The position numbers and the translations under genes were made by a program. The notes beneath the pieces are model-generated. The model was not told the DNA's origin and made no database searches. It worked only from the letters and a program-made list of their open reading frames with translations. From contig CAUYUJ010006336.1 of NCBI GenBank assembly GCA_963575745.1, positions 351,179 through 415,178 of the forward strand: a DNA stretch of 64,000 bases, read 5' to 3'. This document shows positions 37,874-48,199 of the stretch, piece by piece; positions within the stretch are counted from its first letter, which is position 1; each line of letters begins with the position of its first letter. The stretch comes from Prorocentrum cordatum. Taxonomy: Eukaryota; Sar; Dinophyceae; Prorocentrales; Prorocentraceae.

Positions 37874-38494
37874 CTAGTCTCCCTGAATAGTGCTGCTCAC
37901 CACGGCTCTCTCCGAGTCATCGAGATTGCTGTTGCGCCAGAGGAGGACACCCCGCCCGGCACTGGGCAAGATGTCTCCCACATCTGGCACCAGCAGCTTG
38001 TATGCCCGCTGGAATTGATCGTAAGCTTCCTCCCCCGTCTCGATCCACTGTGGCATACTCTGTCCCAAACGCCGTGTCAGTGCACTCCGACCCTGGCCTG
38101 CGTAGAAGTACGCGTCCGTCTTTTCGCCGATGTCGGACACCACCTGAGTTCCCAGCTCCCGCTTGAACGCTTCTATCAGGTTGTTGGGGCCGTCCGCTGT
38201 GGCAATCGACTTCGGCTCGAGTGGGGCTCCGTCCAGATCCAGGCCAGCTTCCCGAGGCAGTCGTAGGGCGAAGCGCTGCTTGGCATACCCCTGCGGCAAG
38301 GTGGCCGCGAGCCTGGGTTCCAGCAGTGGCCTCACCTCCTTGGAGGAGCCCAACGTGAGCAGCTCCACCGCAATGGCATAGTCCTCCAACGTCTCGGCCT
38401 TCCCGTTCCATGTCGGGATGGCCACGTCTGTGCGCAGGGCGGGGGCTCCGGAGGATCCAGCCATTGCGTGCCAAGCCTCGGCTCTCGGAGCCAC
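37874..38494 (-). pseudogene. copia-2 gag, N part (ends at in-frame TAG)
   Basis: 206 codons with the gag hallmarks VAIPTWNGKAETLEDY and GEEAYDQFQRAYKLL. It stops at TAG (plus coordinates 37874-37876), and the same frame reopens at once (KLENVRRRLRDAW) into the next segment, so gag is interrupted by a single stop codon, as in copia-1 and copia-3. Confidence 0.75.
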
Positions 38495-38507
38495 GGCTCC
38501 GCTACCA
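38491..38507 (-). promoter_or_regulatory. copia-2 tRNA primer-binding site
   Basis: The minus strand reads TGGTAGCGGAGCCGTGG; the first 12 bases equal the copia-1 site, implying the same tRNA primer. Confidence 0.8.
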
Positions 38508-38508
38508 A

Positions 38509-38707
38509 TGCCAGCGCAGATGTGATGTCAGTACTTTCTCGAAGCGCCGGTCACGGCGATGCACTGTCTTTACAGTCCTCTAGCTACGGCCGTAGCATGC
38601 TCCAACATGGCTGCATATGTAACGCTATGCACAACAGGCAAACATAGCGAAGACGAGACAAACTCTCTATACTCTCTGCACACCGGTCGTGACTTACATG
38701 ATTCACA
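38509..38707 (-). repeat. copia-2 5' LTR
   Basis: 199 bp, TGCCAGCGCAGATG to GATTCACA on the plus strand. On the minus strand it ends in CA one base before the primer-binding site. Confidence 0.85.
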
Positions 38708-39310
38708 CCTCCGCTCCTCCCCTTGCTCCCGCACGGGCGCCGCGCTCCGGCACGGGTGGGCTGGCGCCGCCGGCCGCGACTTTGACGGCGCTCCAGGCGC
38801 GAGAGGCGAGCAGAACATCGGCGGCGCGCCCGGGGGGTGCAGTGAGTGGTGGCAGGCTTTCTCAGAATGCGGCGGGGCTTCTCGGAAGGCCTCCTGCCTC
38901 CCCAGAAGCTCAGTTAGTATGTCTTCGGAGGAGGCGCAGCAGCCTTCACAGAAGGCGCGAGGGCTTCCCAAGGAGCTTCGTGGCCTCCTGAGAAGGCCTG
39001 CCCCCTCTCACGCCTCCCCCTCGGATGCGCCGCCACAGGAAAGGAAGGGAGACCCCTCGGCTCGCCCTCCTCCTCCATCTCCTCCTCCATCTCCTCCTCC
39101 TCCTCCTCCATCTCATGGTCCTCTTGCTCGTTATCCTCGTTGTCGTCCTGGTCGCGCCTTCGGGGCCATCTGAGCGACGAGGCGAAGCGAGGTCGACGGC
39201 GGGGACAGGCGCGCACAGGCTGCCCCCGCAGGGTGGCGCGCGACAGCGCCCTCCTCTCCGCGCAGCGTGCCGCGTGCGCGGCTCGCGTGAGCCACCGCGT
39301 GGGGGCCAGC
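38708..39310. other. no gene seen
   Basis: GC-rich, with recurrent TTCTCAGAAGGC-like words (38865-38995) that also occur at 52620-52720, and CTCCTC runs at 39065-39115. Confidence 0.4.
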
Positions 39311-39480
39311 CTTAAGTCGGGCGTGTCCCTCCACAGGAGGAACATCCCCAACTAGTCCAAGCCTCGTATGGGGACGATTTTTTGGGGTATTCTTTTTTTG
39401 GAACATTTTGGAGCCTTTTTTCTGTTATTTTAAAGTTTTCGTCCAACATCCGCCAGCAGGGGGACACGCCCGACCTAAGG
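39311..39480. mobile_element. T-family MITE-like element, copy T2
   Basis: Inverted repeats CTTAAGTCGGGCGTGTCCC and GGGACACGCCCGACCTAAGG, T-rich interior with TTTTCGTCCAACATCCGCC shared with copy T1. GGCCAGC occurs at both edges (39304-39310 and 39479-39485), a plausible 7-bp target duplication. Confidence 0.75.
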
Positions 39481-39609
39481 CCAGCTTGCGAAGGCCCGCC
39501 CTGGGCGCCCGAGGGCATCCGCGAGCGGAGGGTCAGCTGCCCTTTTGGATTTGGCCCCATGTGTGGACCCGGCGTTGGGAACCTCCTGCGTCTGCGTGCG
39601 ATTGATCGT

Positions 39610-39710
39610 CGTGGCGGAGGTGGGCGGAGGAGGAGGAGGAGGTGGGCGAAGGAGGAGGAGGAGGAGGAGGAGGAGGAGGAGGAGGAGGAGGAGGAGGAAC
39701 AGGAGCAGGG
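39610..39710. repeat. GGA microsatellite
   Basis: (GGA)n with a few interruptions. The Glu- or Gly-rich open frames are artefacts of it. Confidence 0.95.
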
Positions 39711-40440
39711 ACAGAACGGGAACACGGAGGAGTACCGGCAGATGGCAGTCGTACGTTTCGGAGCGTCAGCGGCGGAAGACAAAGAGGAAGGTACCAAAGG
39801 GGGGCCCAGGTCGAGTCTCACAGGCCACCTTGCACCCTGTCGGGGGCCCGTACTTCCAGCCGCGGCTCGATAGTCCTCGGGGGGTCACGGCCAGAATTAA
39901 TCCCCATAGAGGGCCCGCGATAGCCCGCAGCGGGCGTCCAGGGGCATCCGTGAGCGGAGGACGGCGCTATTCCTTCAACGTCCTATACCAGAGACAGAGA
40001 AAGACAGAGAAAGAGAGAGAGAGAGTGTGAGTAAGCGAGACAGAGCGAGAGAGAGAGGGATACAAATAATACCTTGAGTTCGACTAAGACATCTCGGTCG
40101 GCATGAACATGTTAGACAACGTGAACCCCAACCAGTGCGTTATTGCATTGGGGAGGTGAAAGTTCTGCGGTGTAAGCTATGTGATGGGAGCCACGTCGTG
40201 TAACCGTGTGAGCTAGGTGGTGTGAGCTGTGGAGGATGTGATGTGAGTTAAGTCGTATAAACTAGCCGGCTTGCACTGGAGGTTGAAGCTAAGGGGTGTA
40301 AGCTGCGTGGTGTGCGATGTGCGGCGCAAGCTCTGTGGTTTAAGCTACGTGGTGGAAGCTATGCCGCACAGGCTCAGACAGGCCACGGGCCGCCCAGGAG
40401 ACGCCCACGAGGCTCCACGAGCGGCCACCTGTCGAACACC
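39711..40440. other. no gene; GA tract and GTGTAAGCT words
   Basis: GA-rich at 39990-40060. From 40160 to 40370 a degenerate tandem of about 20 bases (GTGTAAGCTATGTGGTG) recurs about ten times. Confidence 0.5.
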
Positions 40441-40735
40441 AGCCTAGCCCCCAAGCGCGGGGCGCCCTCGAGGCGGCACCGGCCGGCAATGTGGCGAAAG
40501 CTCCGCATGTCCCCCAAGCGCGCGGCGCCCACGAGGCGCCCACGAGGCGGCACGGGCCCGCAGCGTGGCGAACACCCAACATGTCCCCCAAGCCAGGGTC
40601 GCCCACGAGGCGCCCACACGGCGGCACGGGCCCGCAACGGGGTGAACACCCAGCATGCCCTCCAGGCGCGCGGTGCCCACGAGGCGCCCACGATGCGGCA
40701 CGGGCCCGCAGCGTGGCGAGCATCCAACATACCCC
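40440..40735. repeat. about 72-bp tandem repeat, 4 units
   Basis: Block CACGAGGCGCCCACGAGGCGG / CACGGGCCCGCARCGTGGCGAACAYCC recurs with markers near 40474, 40550, 40623 and 40694. The minus-strand frames that look like repeats of GPVPPRGRLVG come from this array. Confidence 0.8.
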
Positions 40736-40805
40736 TTCAGTTCCTGAAGCAAACAGAGTAAGAATCCCGAAGTGCAAGCACAGCGTGGGGTATGTTCGTT
40801 TGGAT

Positions 40806-40836
40806 GCCCGCGCGGATTTCTTGGATCGGCGCTGTT
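40806..40836. repeat. H-family fragment H3
   Basis: GCGCGGATTTCTTGGAT matches the left arm of the hairpin at 12266-12425. It immediately precedes R4. Confidence 0.4.
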
Positions 40837-40867
40837 CCCATTGGCCGCCTACGTGGGGCCTGGGCAC

Positions 40868-41033
40868 ACGGGGTCGGAGGATCTCGCCGAATCGTCGATG
40901 CAGCTCGATGTTGAGCTCGATGTTTCTCCACGTCGGCGTCGCCGATGCATCGCCGATGCGTCGCCGATGCATCGGCGATGCGGCGCGATCCTCCGACCCT
41001 GTCTACTCGGGCCTCACTTGGGCGGCTTCCATA
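40868..41033. repeat. R-family repeat, copy R4
   Basis: The best-bounded copy: starts GGTCGGAGGATCTCGCC and has GGCGCGATCCTCCGACC near its right end, an inverted terminal pair, with GATGCATCGSCGATG units between. Confidence 0.8.
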
Positions 41034-41521
41034 ACGAGAGAGAATTGGGCCGTGCACGTCAGAGGAGCGTTGGCAAAGCGGTGAAACGACCGTCCACAGC
41101 GCGCTTCGATCCTCGTACGCCTTCCCCCCCTGCCTCTTGTACTCGCCCCCAGGGCTTGTGAGGGCGAGAGTTCTCCTTCGTGCCAGCTCCCGGCTAAGCC
41201 CCGACAGGGTATGACGGGCGGGCGGCCCTTCACGGGTGGGTCGTACGGGTGGCTCTTGGCGGGCCGAGCGGGCTGTGCGGGACCTGACAGCGGACGGGCG
41301 GGCGTTCCAACGAGTGGGTGGGACGGGCGGGGCGGGCGGATGGGCCCCGACGCTCGGGTCGGGCGCGCTCGTCTTGCAGGTCGGGCCAGCGGGACATGCA
41401 AGCGGGCGGATGGGCCCCCAGCCCAGCGAACCAGCGACCGCACGACTCCCGATTGGCGAGAGCGAGACGTAAACTGAGCGAGGAGTTCCAGGCGAGCGCG
41501 TGATTCTATAGGCTTACGCCA
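41034..41521. other. no gene seen
   Basis: GC-rich, with GGGCGGAYGGGCC-like words. No domain in any frame. Confidence 0.4.
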
Positions 41522-42805
41522 CATCCGCCGACCCCTCATCTTGGCGGTCTTGCCGGCTCGCTTGAATCGGGCTGGGGAGTCGTGTAGGGGTCCATAGTGA
41601 CCTCTCTTGGGGCTCGAGAGTGCGAGTCCTTTTTGTGCGCAAACGCAACCCCTCCACCGTGCCGGGGTTGTTGATATGAGACTTGTGCGGTGATCGTTGG
41701 GATCTCTTGGGGGGCTTCTCGCGGGACTCTTGGAGGCAGTTTGGCTACGTGAGCCGACGGAAGCCGGGAAAGGCAACAATTGCAAACATGTTCAACAACG
41801 CAATGGAAATGTAATGAAATGCGTAATGTGCGCCTCTTTCAGATGTCCTGGGGATGTTCTTGGAGACTTCGTGGGCGATAGTGAAAGCCTTGTAGGCCAT
41901 CTTGATGCCATCTTGGGCCGTCTTCGAACTGTCGTGGGCCGTCTTGGAGCCATCTTGGGCCGTTTTGGAGCCATCCTGGGCCGTTTTGGAGCAATCTTGG
42001 CCTCGAGAGCGCGAATCCTTTTTTGTGCGCAAACGCAACCCCGCCACCGTGCCTGGGTTGTTGATATGAGACTTGTGCGGTGATCGTTGGGATCTCTTGG
42101 GGGGCTTCTCGCGGGACTCTTGGAGGCAGTTTCGAAGCCTCTTGGGGGCCGTTGTGAGGCCGTTTTGGAGCCTCTTGGGGGCCTCTTGGGGCCTCTTGTG
42201 GGCGTCTTGGGGGCCTCTTGGGGCCTTCTGGGGCCGTCTTGGGGCGGAAGGCTCGGATTGTCGGTTCGGGCTCCCCCTCTTGGGCACCTCTTGGGGCCGT
42301 CTTGGGGCCCTCTTGGGCTGTCTTGGGGGCCTCTTGGGCCGTCTTGGCGCCCTCTTGGGCCGACTTGGGCGCCTCTTGGGGGCCTCTCGGGGCGGTCTTG
42401 GGGTGCTCTGGGACCGTCTTCAACGCCGTGAAGGCCGAGAAGTAGTATGTGATCAAATGTACGTTTTCCCATAGGAATTTGACGATTTTCGGCGCTTCGG
42501 CCCTTCTGAGGACTGCTCTTGGAGGCCTCTTGGGCCGTCTTGGAGGCCTCTAGGCTCGTCTTGGGGGCATCTTGGGCGTCTGGGAGCGCTCGTTTGGCGC
42601 CTCGGAGCTCTCGTGAGCCGTCTTGGAGGAGTCTTGGGGCCTTCTTGGCCCGTCTTGATCCCCTTTTGGGCCCAAAAGAGCCCCGTGACGCGCTCGTCGT
42701 GGGCCCGGGGGGGGGGGGTCAAATCTCCGGTTTGGGGTCCCAGGGGGGGGGTTAGGGGGGGGGAACTATCTCACACGCCTAGAGACCCACAAGGGGTCGG
42801 CGGAT
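41522..42805. mobile_element. E-family element, copy E2 with expanded minisatellite
   Basis: Same ends as E1: CATCCGCCGACCCCT (41522) and AGGGGTCGGCGGAT (42792-42805), and the same final 100 bp with a poly-G run. The interior is swollen by dozens of GGGCCNTCTTGGGGCCNTCTTGG units (41880-42000, 42135-42430, 42505-42655) and by a recent direct duplication (41613-41742 and 42002-42132). Minus-strand Pro/Arg/Lys-rich open frames are products of the array. Confidence 0.7.
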
Positions 42806-42806
42806 A

Positions 42807-42849
<43 letters not shown>

Positions 42850-42852
42850 GTA

Positions 42853-42898
<46 letters not shown>

Positions 42899-42915
42899 GG
42901 GAGAGAGAGGGATAT
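42806..42915. repeat. TC/AG microsatellite pair
   Basis: (TC)n, a TATATATATG centre, then (AG)n: together an imperfect palindrome able to form a hairpin. Confidence 0.9.
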
Positions 42916-43216
42916 GACATGTACTGGTTCCGCTGCAGCTTAGAAGTCGTCGCATTCAAAGTCCGATGCCCGCAGACGGGGCTGGCAGACTTATCTGGAT
43001 CGACGAGCAGCTTGTGGCATGTCCACCCGGGCGCGCGCCCGCGTGGTCGCGCGATCTCTGCGACGGCGCTGGCGTCAGGAAGATACAATGGGCCTCCTCC
43101 TCTTCCTCCTCCTCCTCCTCGGAGAGATGTTGTCCAGTGTGGCCTTTGACAGTATTCGAGTCAAGGGTGGCAGAGATCGTGCAGCCGACGGTCAACGGGA
43201 GAGTCGATACGACGGG

Positions 43217-43417
43217 ATGCGGAAGGCGTTCGCTGTTTGTGCGCTGGCAGCGTTGATCTGTTTTTTTCCCCAGCAGTGTTCGCAGTCAGCATATCTCAGT
43301 TCTCTTCTGATAGACTGGACCTGGTTTTTGGTGTTTCGCCCAGGGGACGCTCGTGGTCGCCTCGCGGGCGCCCCGTGCACGGTGGCGGAGGCGGAGGCGG
43401 ATCATGAGGAGGAATAG
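43217..43417 (+). CDS. signal-peptide-like ORF, uncertain
   Basis: MRKAFAVCALAALICFFPQQ is a good signal peptide by composition, in a frame that runs to 43417 (ending acidic). T-rich sequence ending in CCCCAG at about 43274 could instead be a splice acceptor, so only the first part may be real or none of it. No family recognised. Confidence 0.2.
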   Translation: MRKAFAVCALAALICFFPQQCSQSAYLSSLLIDWTWFLVFRPGDARGRLAGAPCTVAEAEADHEEE

Positions 43418-43780
43418 GAAGCGGAGGAGGGAGGAGTAGGCGGAGGAGGGACGGAGGGAGGAGGGATGAGGAGGGATGGAGGGAGGAGGAGTAGGCGGAG
43501 GGATGGATGGAGGAGGGAGGAGGAGAGATGGAGGAGGAGGAGAGATGGAGGAGGATGAGGGGGAGGAATGGAGGGAGGAGGGAGGAGGGAGGAGGAGGTG
43601 GAAGGATGGAGGATGGAGGATGGAGGATGGAGGATGGTGGAAGGAGGAGGGAGGAGGGAGGAGGGAGGAGGGAGGACGGAGGAGGGGGAAGGGAAGAGTC
43701 AGAAGGGAGGAGGGAGGAGTGAGGAGGGATGATGATGAGGATGAGGATGAGGATGAGGAGGAGGAGGATGAGGATGAGTA
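43380..43780. repeat. GGA/GGAT-rich low-complexity tract
   Basis: About 400 bp of GGAGGA and GGATGGAGGA units, ending in GATGAG. No gene within. Confidence 0.9.
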
Positions 43781-43837
43781 CGACAGCGGAACCTACGCCA
43801 AGCAGAATTGCGACTAATTCAAAGCATCTCCACTGCC

Positions 43838-44095
43838 ATGGCGGCGCCAACCATGCCCAAGCCTCAGTTCCCAGTACCTGAATACAAGGCGCCACCTACA
43901 CCTCAGCCAAACTTCCAAATACTACAGGCGGACGGCAGCGCCTACTGGGGATAACAGATCTACCACACAGATTGCTGTCTCTTCTGGTTACCAACGGTCG
44001 GGCAGTACTACGGCATGGATTGCAGAGTCTACGACGCCGCCACATCCACCACCGCAACCGCCAGTACTTCAATTTCCGCTGAACGAGGATTTATG
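43838..44095 (+). pseudogene. exon-like island with in-frame TAA
   Basis: Balanced, non-repetitive composition between low-complexity tracts. From ATG at about 43838 it reads MAAPTMPKPQFPVPEYKAPP and on to ADGSAYWG, then TAA, then in the same frame QIYHTDCCLFWLPTVGQYYG and MDCRVYDA. The Cys and aromatic residues after the stop look like protein. Could be a broken exon or two exons with a short intron. No family recognised. Confidence 0.3.
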
Positions 44096-44304
44096 ACGAC
44101 ATTCCCCCCCCGCCTGTCCCATTCCTTAGTATTGTAGTGGCCTTCGGCCAGTGCCGCCGATCCGGGTCGCTCGGGGTTATTCTCCAGACGCAGAAATTAT
44201 GGGCGCACACTCAAACGCACACACACAGTCACACCACTTAACCTGCGCCGCAGACATGCGCACACAGCATCACCCACACACACATACTAGTTGGGAAACG
44301 CTCC

Positions 44305-44324
44305 TGTAGTACTAGTAGTAGTAT

Positions 44325-44357
<33 letters not shown>

Positions 44358-44358
44358 C

Positions 44359-44390
<32 letters not shown>

Positions 44391-44440
44391 GTAGTAGTAG
44401 TAGTAGTAGTGGTTGTGGTAGTAGTGGTAGTAGTAGTAGA
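44305..44440. repeat. TAG microsatellite
   Basis: (GTA)n of about 130 bp with minor interruptions. Confidence 0.95.
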
Positions 44441-44509
44441 GGCCTCGTTCCGCGGCTTCTCTCGACTTCCCGCGGTCTCTCTCAAGTTTCGAGCACGCGG
44501 TGAGTTTCA

Positions 44510-44765
44510 CGATATATGTGTGTGTATGTACGCGTGCATGCATGTATGCATGCATTGATCATGTGTGCCTGTGTGTAGGTACGTATGTATGTATGTATGC
44601 TTGTGCGCGTATGTATGTATTTAGTTTGTATGTATGTTTGTATGTGTGTATGATAATATGTGTGTATGTGTGTGAATGTAAGTATGTATGTCTGGAAGAT
44701 TGTTTTTCTATGTATGCAAATGTGTTTAAATGTAGGTATGTATGCATGTGTGTATGGATGTGCGT
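44510..44765. repeat. TGTATG/ATGT-rich tract
   Basis: About 250 bp of degenerate GTATGTAT and TGTGTG units. Confidence 0.9.
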
Positions 44766-44939
44766 TTGAAGAGCGAGGATGTTTCAAAGAAGAGGCACTC
44801 GGTGACGCGATCGTTGAGGGATAGGAGTGAGGTCGCAGAGGAGGAGGAGGAGAATGAGGAAGAGGCGATAACTTGAAGGAAAACGATGAGACGGAGGACA
44901 TCCTGCCGGTGGCGCCCTGGGCGGTGCCGCGGAAGAAAC

Positions 44940-45715
44940 CGGGGGCCTGCCGGAGGCAGTCTGGAGGCCTCTGGGGAGCTGTTTTGGGGCCTCTTGGAAC
45001 CTCTTTTGGGCCTCTTGTGGGCTTCTTGGGGCCCCTTGGGGGTCTCTTGGGGCCTCCTGGGGGCCTCTTGGGGCGGAAAGCTCGGTTCTTTCGGTTCGTG
45101 GTCCCCCTCTTGGGCCCCTCTTGGGGCTCTCTTGGGGCCTTCTTGGGCTGTCCAGAGGCCCTCTTGGGCCGTCTTGGGGCCCTCTTGGGCCGTCTTGGGG
45201 CTCTCTTGGGCCGTGTTGGAAGCATCGTGGGCCGTCTTGGGACGGACTTGGGGGCCTCTTGGGCCGTCTTCGAGCGTCGGACGCCCGAAAAGGCAAGAAC
45301 GCTAAAAACCCTGAGAAAACCAATGAAAATCAACGATTCTGGCCTCTTGGGGCCCTCTTGGGAGGCCTCTTGGAAGCTTCTTGGGGCGTCTTGGAGACAC
45401 CTTGGGCCGTCTGGAGGCCATCTCGGGCGTCTTGGAGCGATTTTTCGGCGACTCGGGGCCCTCTTGGAACCCCTTGGGGGTCTCTTGGGCCCCCCCCCTC
45501 CTCCAAAGCGCCGGAAAAAGCGGAGCATGGCGCCCCCCCCCCCCCTATCTTCCACTCCCCCGGAGCGGCCCCGGGGTTCGCCGGAAACTCGCACCCCCCC
45601 CCCCCCCCCCACCCCCCCTTCCCCGGCAGAGCCACCCCGGCGACCCCCCCAGAGGCTGAAGCTCAGCCTCGAGGCTGTAGCTGAGACTCCTTGAAACTCA
45701 CACGCCGGATCGGCG
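44940..45715. mobile_element. E-family-related block E3
   Basis: Array of CTCTTGGGGCC units (44970-45270, 45345-45440), then GCGTCTTGGAGCGATTTTTCGGCGAC, nearly identical to E1 at about 10782. A CGGATCGGCGGATTAT end (45705-45720) resembles the right end. The left end is not identified. Poly-C runs lie at 45530-45615. Confidence 0.5.
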
Positions 45716-45719
45716 GATT

Positions 45720-46421
45720 ATGGTAAAGAGGCTTGTCTTGTTATCGTCCAGGCGTCCGCCGTTCGGTCGTTCGTCCTTCCTACTTCTTTCGCCTTCCCCG
45801 CTCAACCAGCCGCCGAAGGCTACTCCCCCCCCCCCCAGGGGCAGTGCTTCACTTATGGCTGGCGAGGGCCGAGGTCCTGTACGTCCGCGTGCGGGGGCAC
45901 CGGACTGCGACGCTGGCCTCCCTCGGTGTGTCACCTCCCCTGCCCGCCCCCCTTCTTCCCGAGCGTTGCTGCTTGCTGACGAGCCGTGGCAGGCGCACTT
46001 CTACCGTTCGCGGCCTCAGCGGTCTGGCACTTCTTCGTCGGGCCGCCGTCTCTGCCATCCTCGGCCTCGGTCTGCGGACCCCTGCCTTCGAGCCTCAGCT
46101 CGGGCAGTGCGTTCCCGCCCCGTTTTGCGGGATGTGGCCCCGCAGATGAGACTGCGTACTCTTCTCCTTTCCTTTCAGATGCTTGCTGTCCTGACTCTGG
46201 GGTCGAATGTGTTGCTGGAAACGCTGTGGTTCCTCTTCCTCCTCTTCCTTACGTTGGTGGTGGAGGGCGCGACCACGCTGACCCACGCGAGGGGCACTCC
46301 GGGCCAGGCGGTAACCGTGGCCAGCCAGCACTATGCGCCAGCCACACTATTCAGGGGGACCAGTGATTACCAGCCCGCTCGCTTAGACGAGTTTAGTCCA
46401 GCCGGCAGCATGCACGAGTAG
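45720..46421 (+). CDS. hypothetical ORF with one membrane helix
   Basis: 233-codon open frame. The first two thirds are Arg/Ser/Pro-rich and may be noncoding. From MRLRTLLLSFQMLAVLTLGS (about 46146) on there is a long hydrophobic stretch (ETLWFLFLLFLTLVV) and a soluble tail ending GSMHE. The small membrane ORF of the YR element is similar only in being short and hydrophobic. No family recognised. Confidence 0.25.
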   Translation: MVKRLVLLSSRRPPFGRSSFLLLSPSPLNQPPKATPPPPRGSASLMAGEGRGPVRPRAGAPDCDAGLPRCVTSPARPPSSRALLLADEPWQAHFYRSRPQRSGTSSSGRRLCHPRPRSADPCLRASARAVRSRPVLRDVAPQMRLRTLLLSFQMLAVLTLGSNVLLETLWFLFLLFLTLVVEGATTLTHARGTPGQAVTVASQHYAPATLFRGTSDYQPARLDEFSPAGSMHE

Positions 46422-48164
46422 CTCTTTCAAGATTGCCCATCGTATGTTCCCGCAAGCTACGCATGTTACCTACAGTCTCTCTCTCTCTCTCGTCTGCTTG
46501 GTTTCAATCAAGCCAATTCCAGTCATGTCTTGCGTTGCTCTGTTTTTTTACTGCCAGCACCCATGCATACACTGACATTGTTTGGGGGTTGGGCTGTGGC
46601 GATTGGGGGATGGATGACGGGGGCGGGTGCTTGCTCACAGCAGGCCGTAGTCGTACGTAATGCTTCGCTGCGTTGACAGCGTACGCAGTTCAATGTCAGG
46701 CCCCCTATCATAGGGCGTGGCCCCACAACACAGAGCTCTCTGAAGCATAATCCGCCACTAGCATGCACCTCATCCTGACCTCCGTTTCAGGTCTTCTTAG
46801 CACAGCTCCAGCCTCCTGCGAGCAACGGCCATCGGCCGGGCAGTGCCGGCCTGGCAGCGTGGTGCTGATGGGAACTGGCGTGGGTGATTGACTACTGGGG
46901 AGGGGTGGCCGGGTGTGTGGAGGGACGGCTGGGTTGCTTGCTGCTGTATTTCAGCATGCGTATCACGCTTAGCACCTCAGCAATCGGTTTCTCTTTCTCA
47001 CTTTTTTTTCTGCGCTGCCTCGCTACGTTTCTGCACTTCAGTAACCAGCCTCCGCCATCTTGTACGTTAAACCCAGACTTGTACATCCAAGCCTATGGCT
47101 ACGATCGTTCCTCTTGCCAGTATTCCAGCCTATACTGTTACTTGGGGTGGGAGGGCTGGGGTGGACGAGCTTGGGAGGTGGAGAGAGCGGAAGCCTCAGT
47201 ACGTGCAGCTTAGGTATTTCCATTCTTTCATGCCCTATTGGTCCAGGGTTCGGCCCCATGTTGCCTGTCAGCTACTTGACTTCCCACATTGCAGGATTCA
47301 CACAGTGCTACGAATCTGCCCTATACGCTTAGCTGCACGGTTTCATTTGCAACACTGGCTGGCCTACAGAGTGCCAGCCTCCCCAGGCTCTACTTTCAAA
47401 GGGGGTACAAGAGCCACAATGGTGGCCACAGTGACGGGGGCACCCACCCTAGGAACTGAAACGGTGAAGCCCCCCCCCCCGAGGAGCTGAACATACACGG
47501 GTAGCAACCCACGTTTTGTTGATTATTTTTGTGTTGCAGGGCCAACCAGCACAGCCTGTGCCACCCCCGACGCAAATTGTGCGCGCGCGCTCTCTCTCTC
47601 TCTATTCCCCTGCACGTACTCTTAGAGTCGCCTGTACATTTTTATCTTTTCTCGCTTTGCGCTTCCTTGTTTTGCCTCGGCACAGCTTGCCTGAATCAGC
47701 TGAGGGGGATTGCTGTGGAGTTTCTCTAAATGTATGGGGTGTGGCACCACGGTAGCAACAGGCTAGGTTGATGACTGCGGCCTGGCGGGCGCGTATTTTT
47801 AAGGTCTTAGTCGGATATTGGAATCTATACATTACCAGTGAGGGGCTGTTTTTCAATCCCAGGATTTTTTGAGGGTCGAGGACGACGTCGGGGTGGTGTG
47901 GTGTATACTTGTTTCCCCGTTTTTCTTGGGGAAACGAAGCACCAGGATCCCGTATACGCCAGGATCCGCTTCCTTGTTTGCAAGTTTCAGGGCAGGCACA
48001 GAACACGCGTCGGTGTATAGAGCTCGGTTCCTTACTTAGGACCCTGCACGCTTCGCTCGTCTTTGCCCATCCTTTTCTTGCTGCGCCTGCCTGGCCTAAC
48101 TTCTTTTGCGCTCTGCCTCTAAGTCGGCATGCTGCATTCTTCTCCACCGCGCATTGACGCCCCA
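46422..48164. other. no gene seen
   Basis: About 1.7 kb of fairly unique sequence with short TC and GC runs (46475-46495, 47580-47605), a poly-C run (47470), and a small perfect hairpin GTTTCCCC...GGGGAAAC at about 47910-47936. Several open frames, none convincing. Confidence 0.4.
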
Positions 48165-48199
48165 TGCCGTTGCACCAACTCCGCGCAACGTTAAAAAAA

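Larger units (their letters stand above)
31159..38707 (-). mobile_element. copia-2: older, frameshifted Ty1/copia element (minus strand)
   Basis: About 7.5 kb in reverse orientation. The LTRs (31159-31351 and 38509-38707) share about 190 bp with eight substitutions plus a 6-bp indel (about 4%), so it is clearly older than copia-1. The primer-binding site beside the right LTR reads TGGTAGCGGAGC on the minus strand, the same primer type as copia-1. Coding order is gag, zinc knuckle, protease, methyltransferase-like, integrase, RT, RNase H, broken by an in-frame TAG in gag and about five frameshifts. I found no matching target duplication. Confidence 0.9.

Noticed and set aside
44482-45694. Long Pro/Arg/Lys-rich ORFs on both strands
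   Set aside because: Caused by the 15-base CTTGGGGCC minisatellite, whose length is divisible by three.
47905-47940. Hairpin GTTTCCCC...GGGGAAAC as a transcription terminator
   Set aside because: Bacterial-type terminators are not meaningful in this nuclear genome, and no gene ends there.
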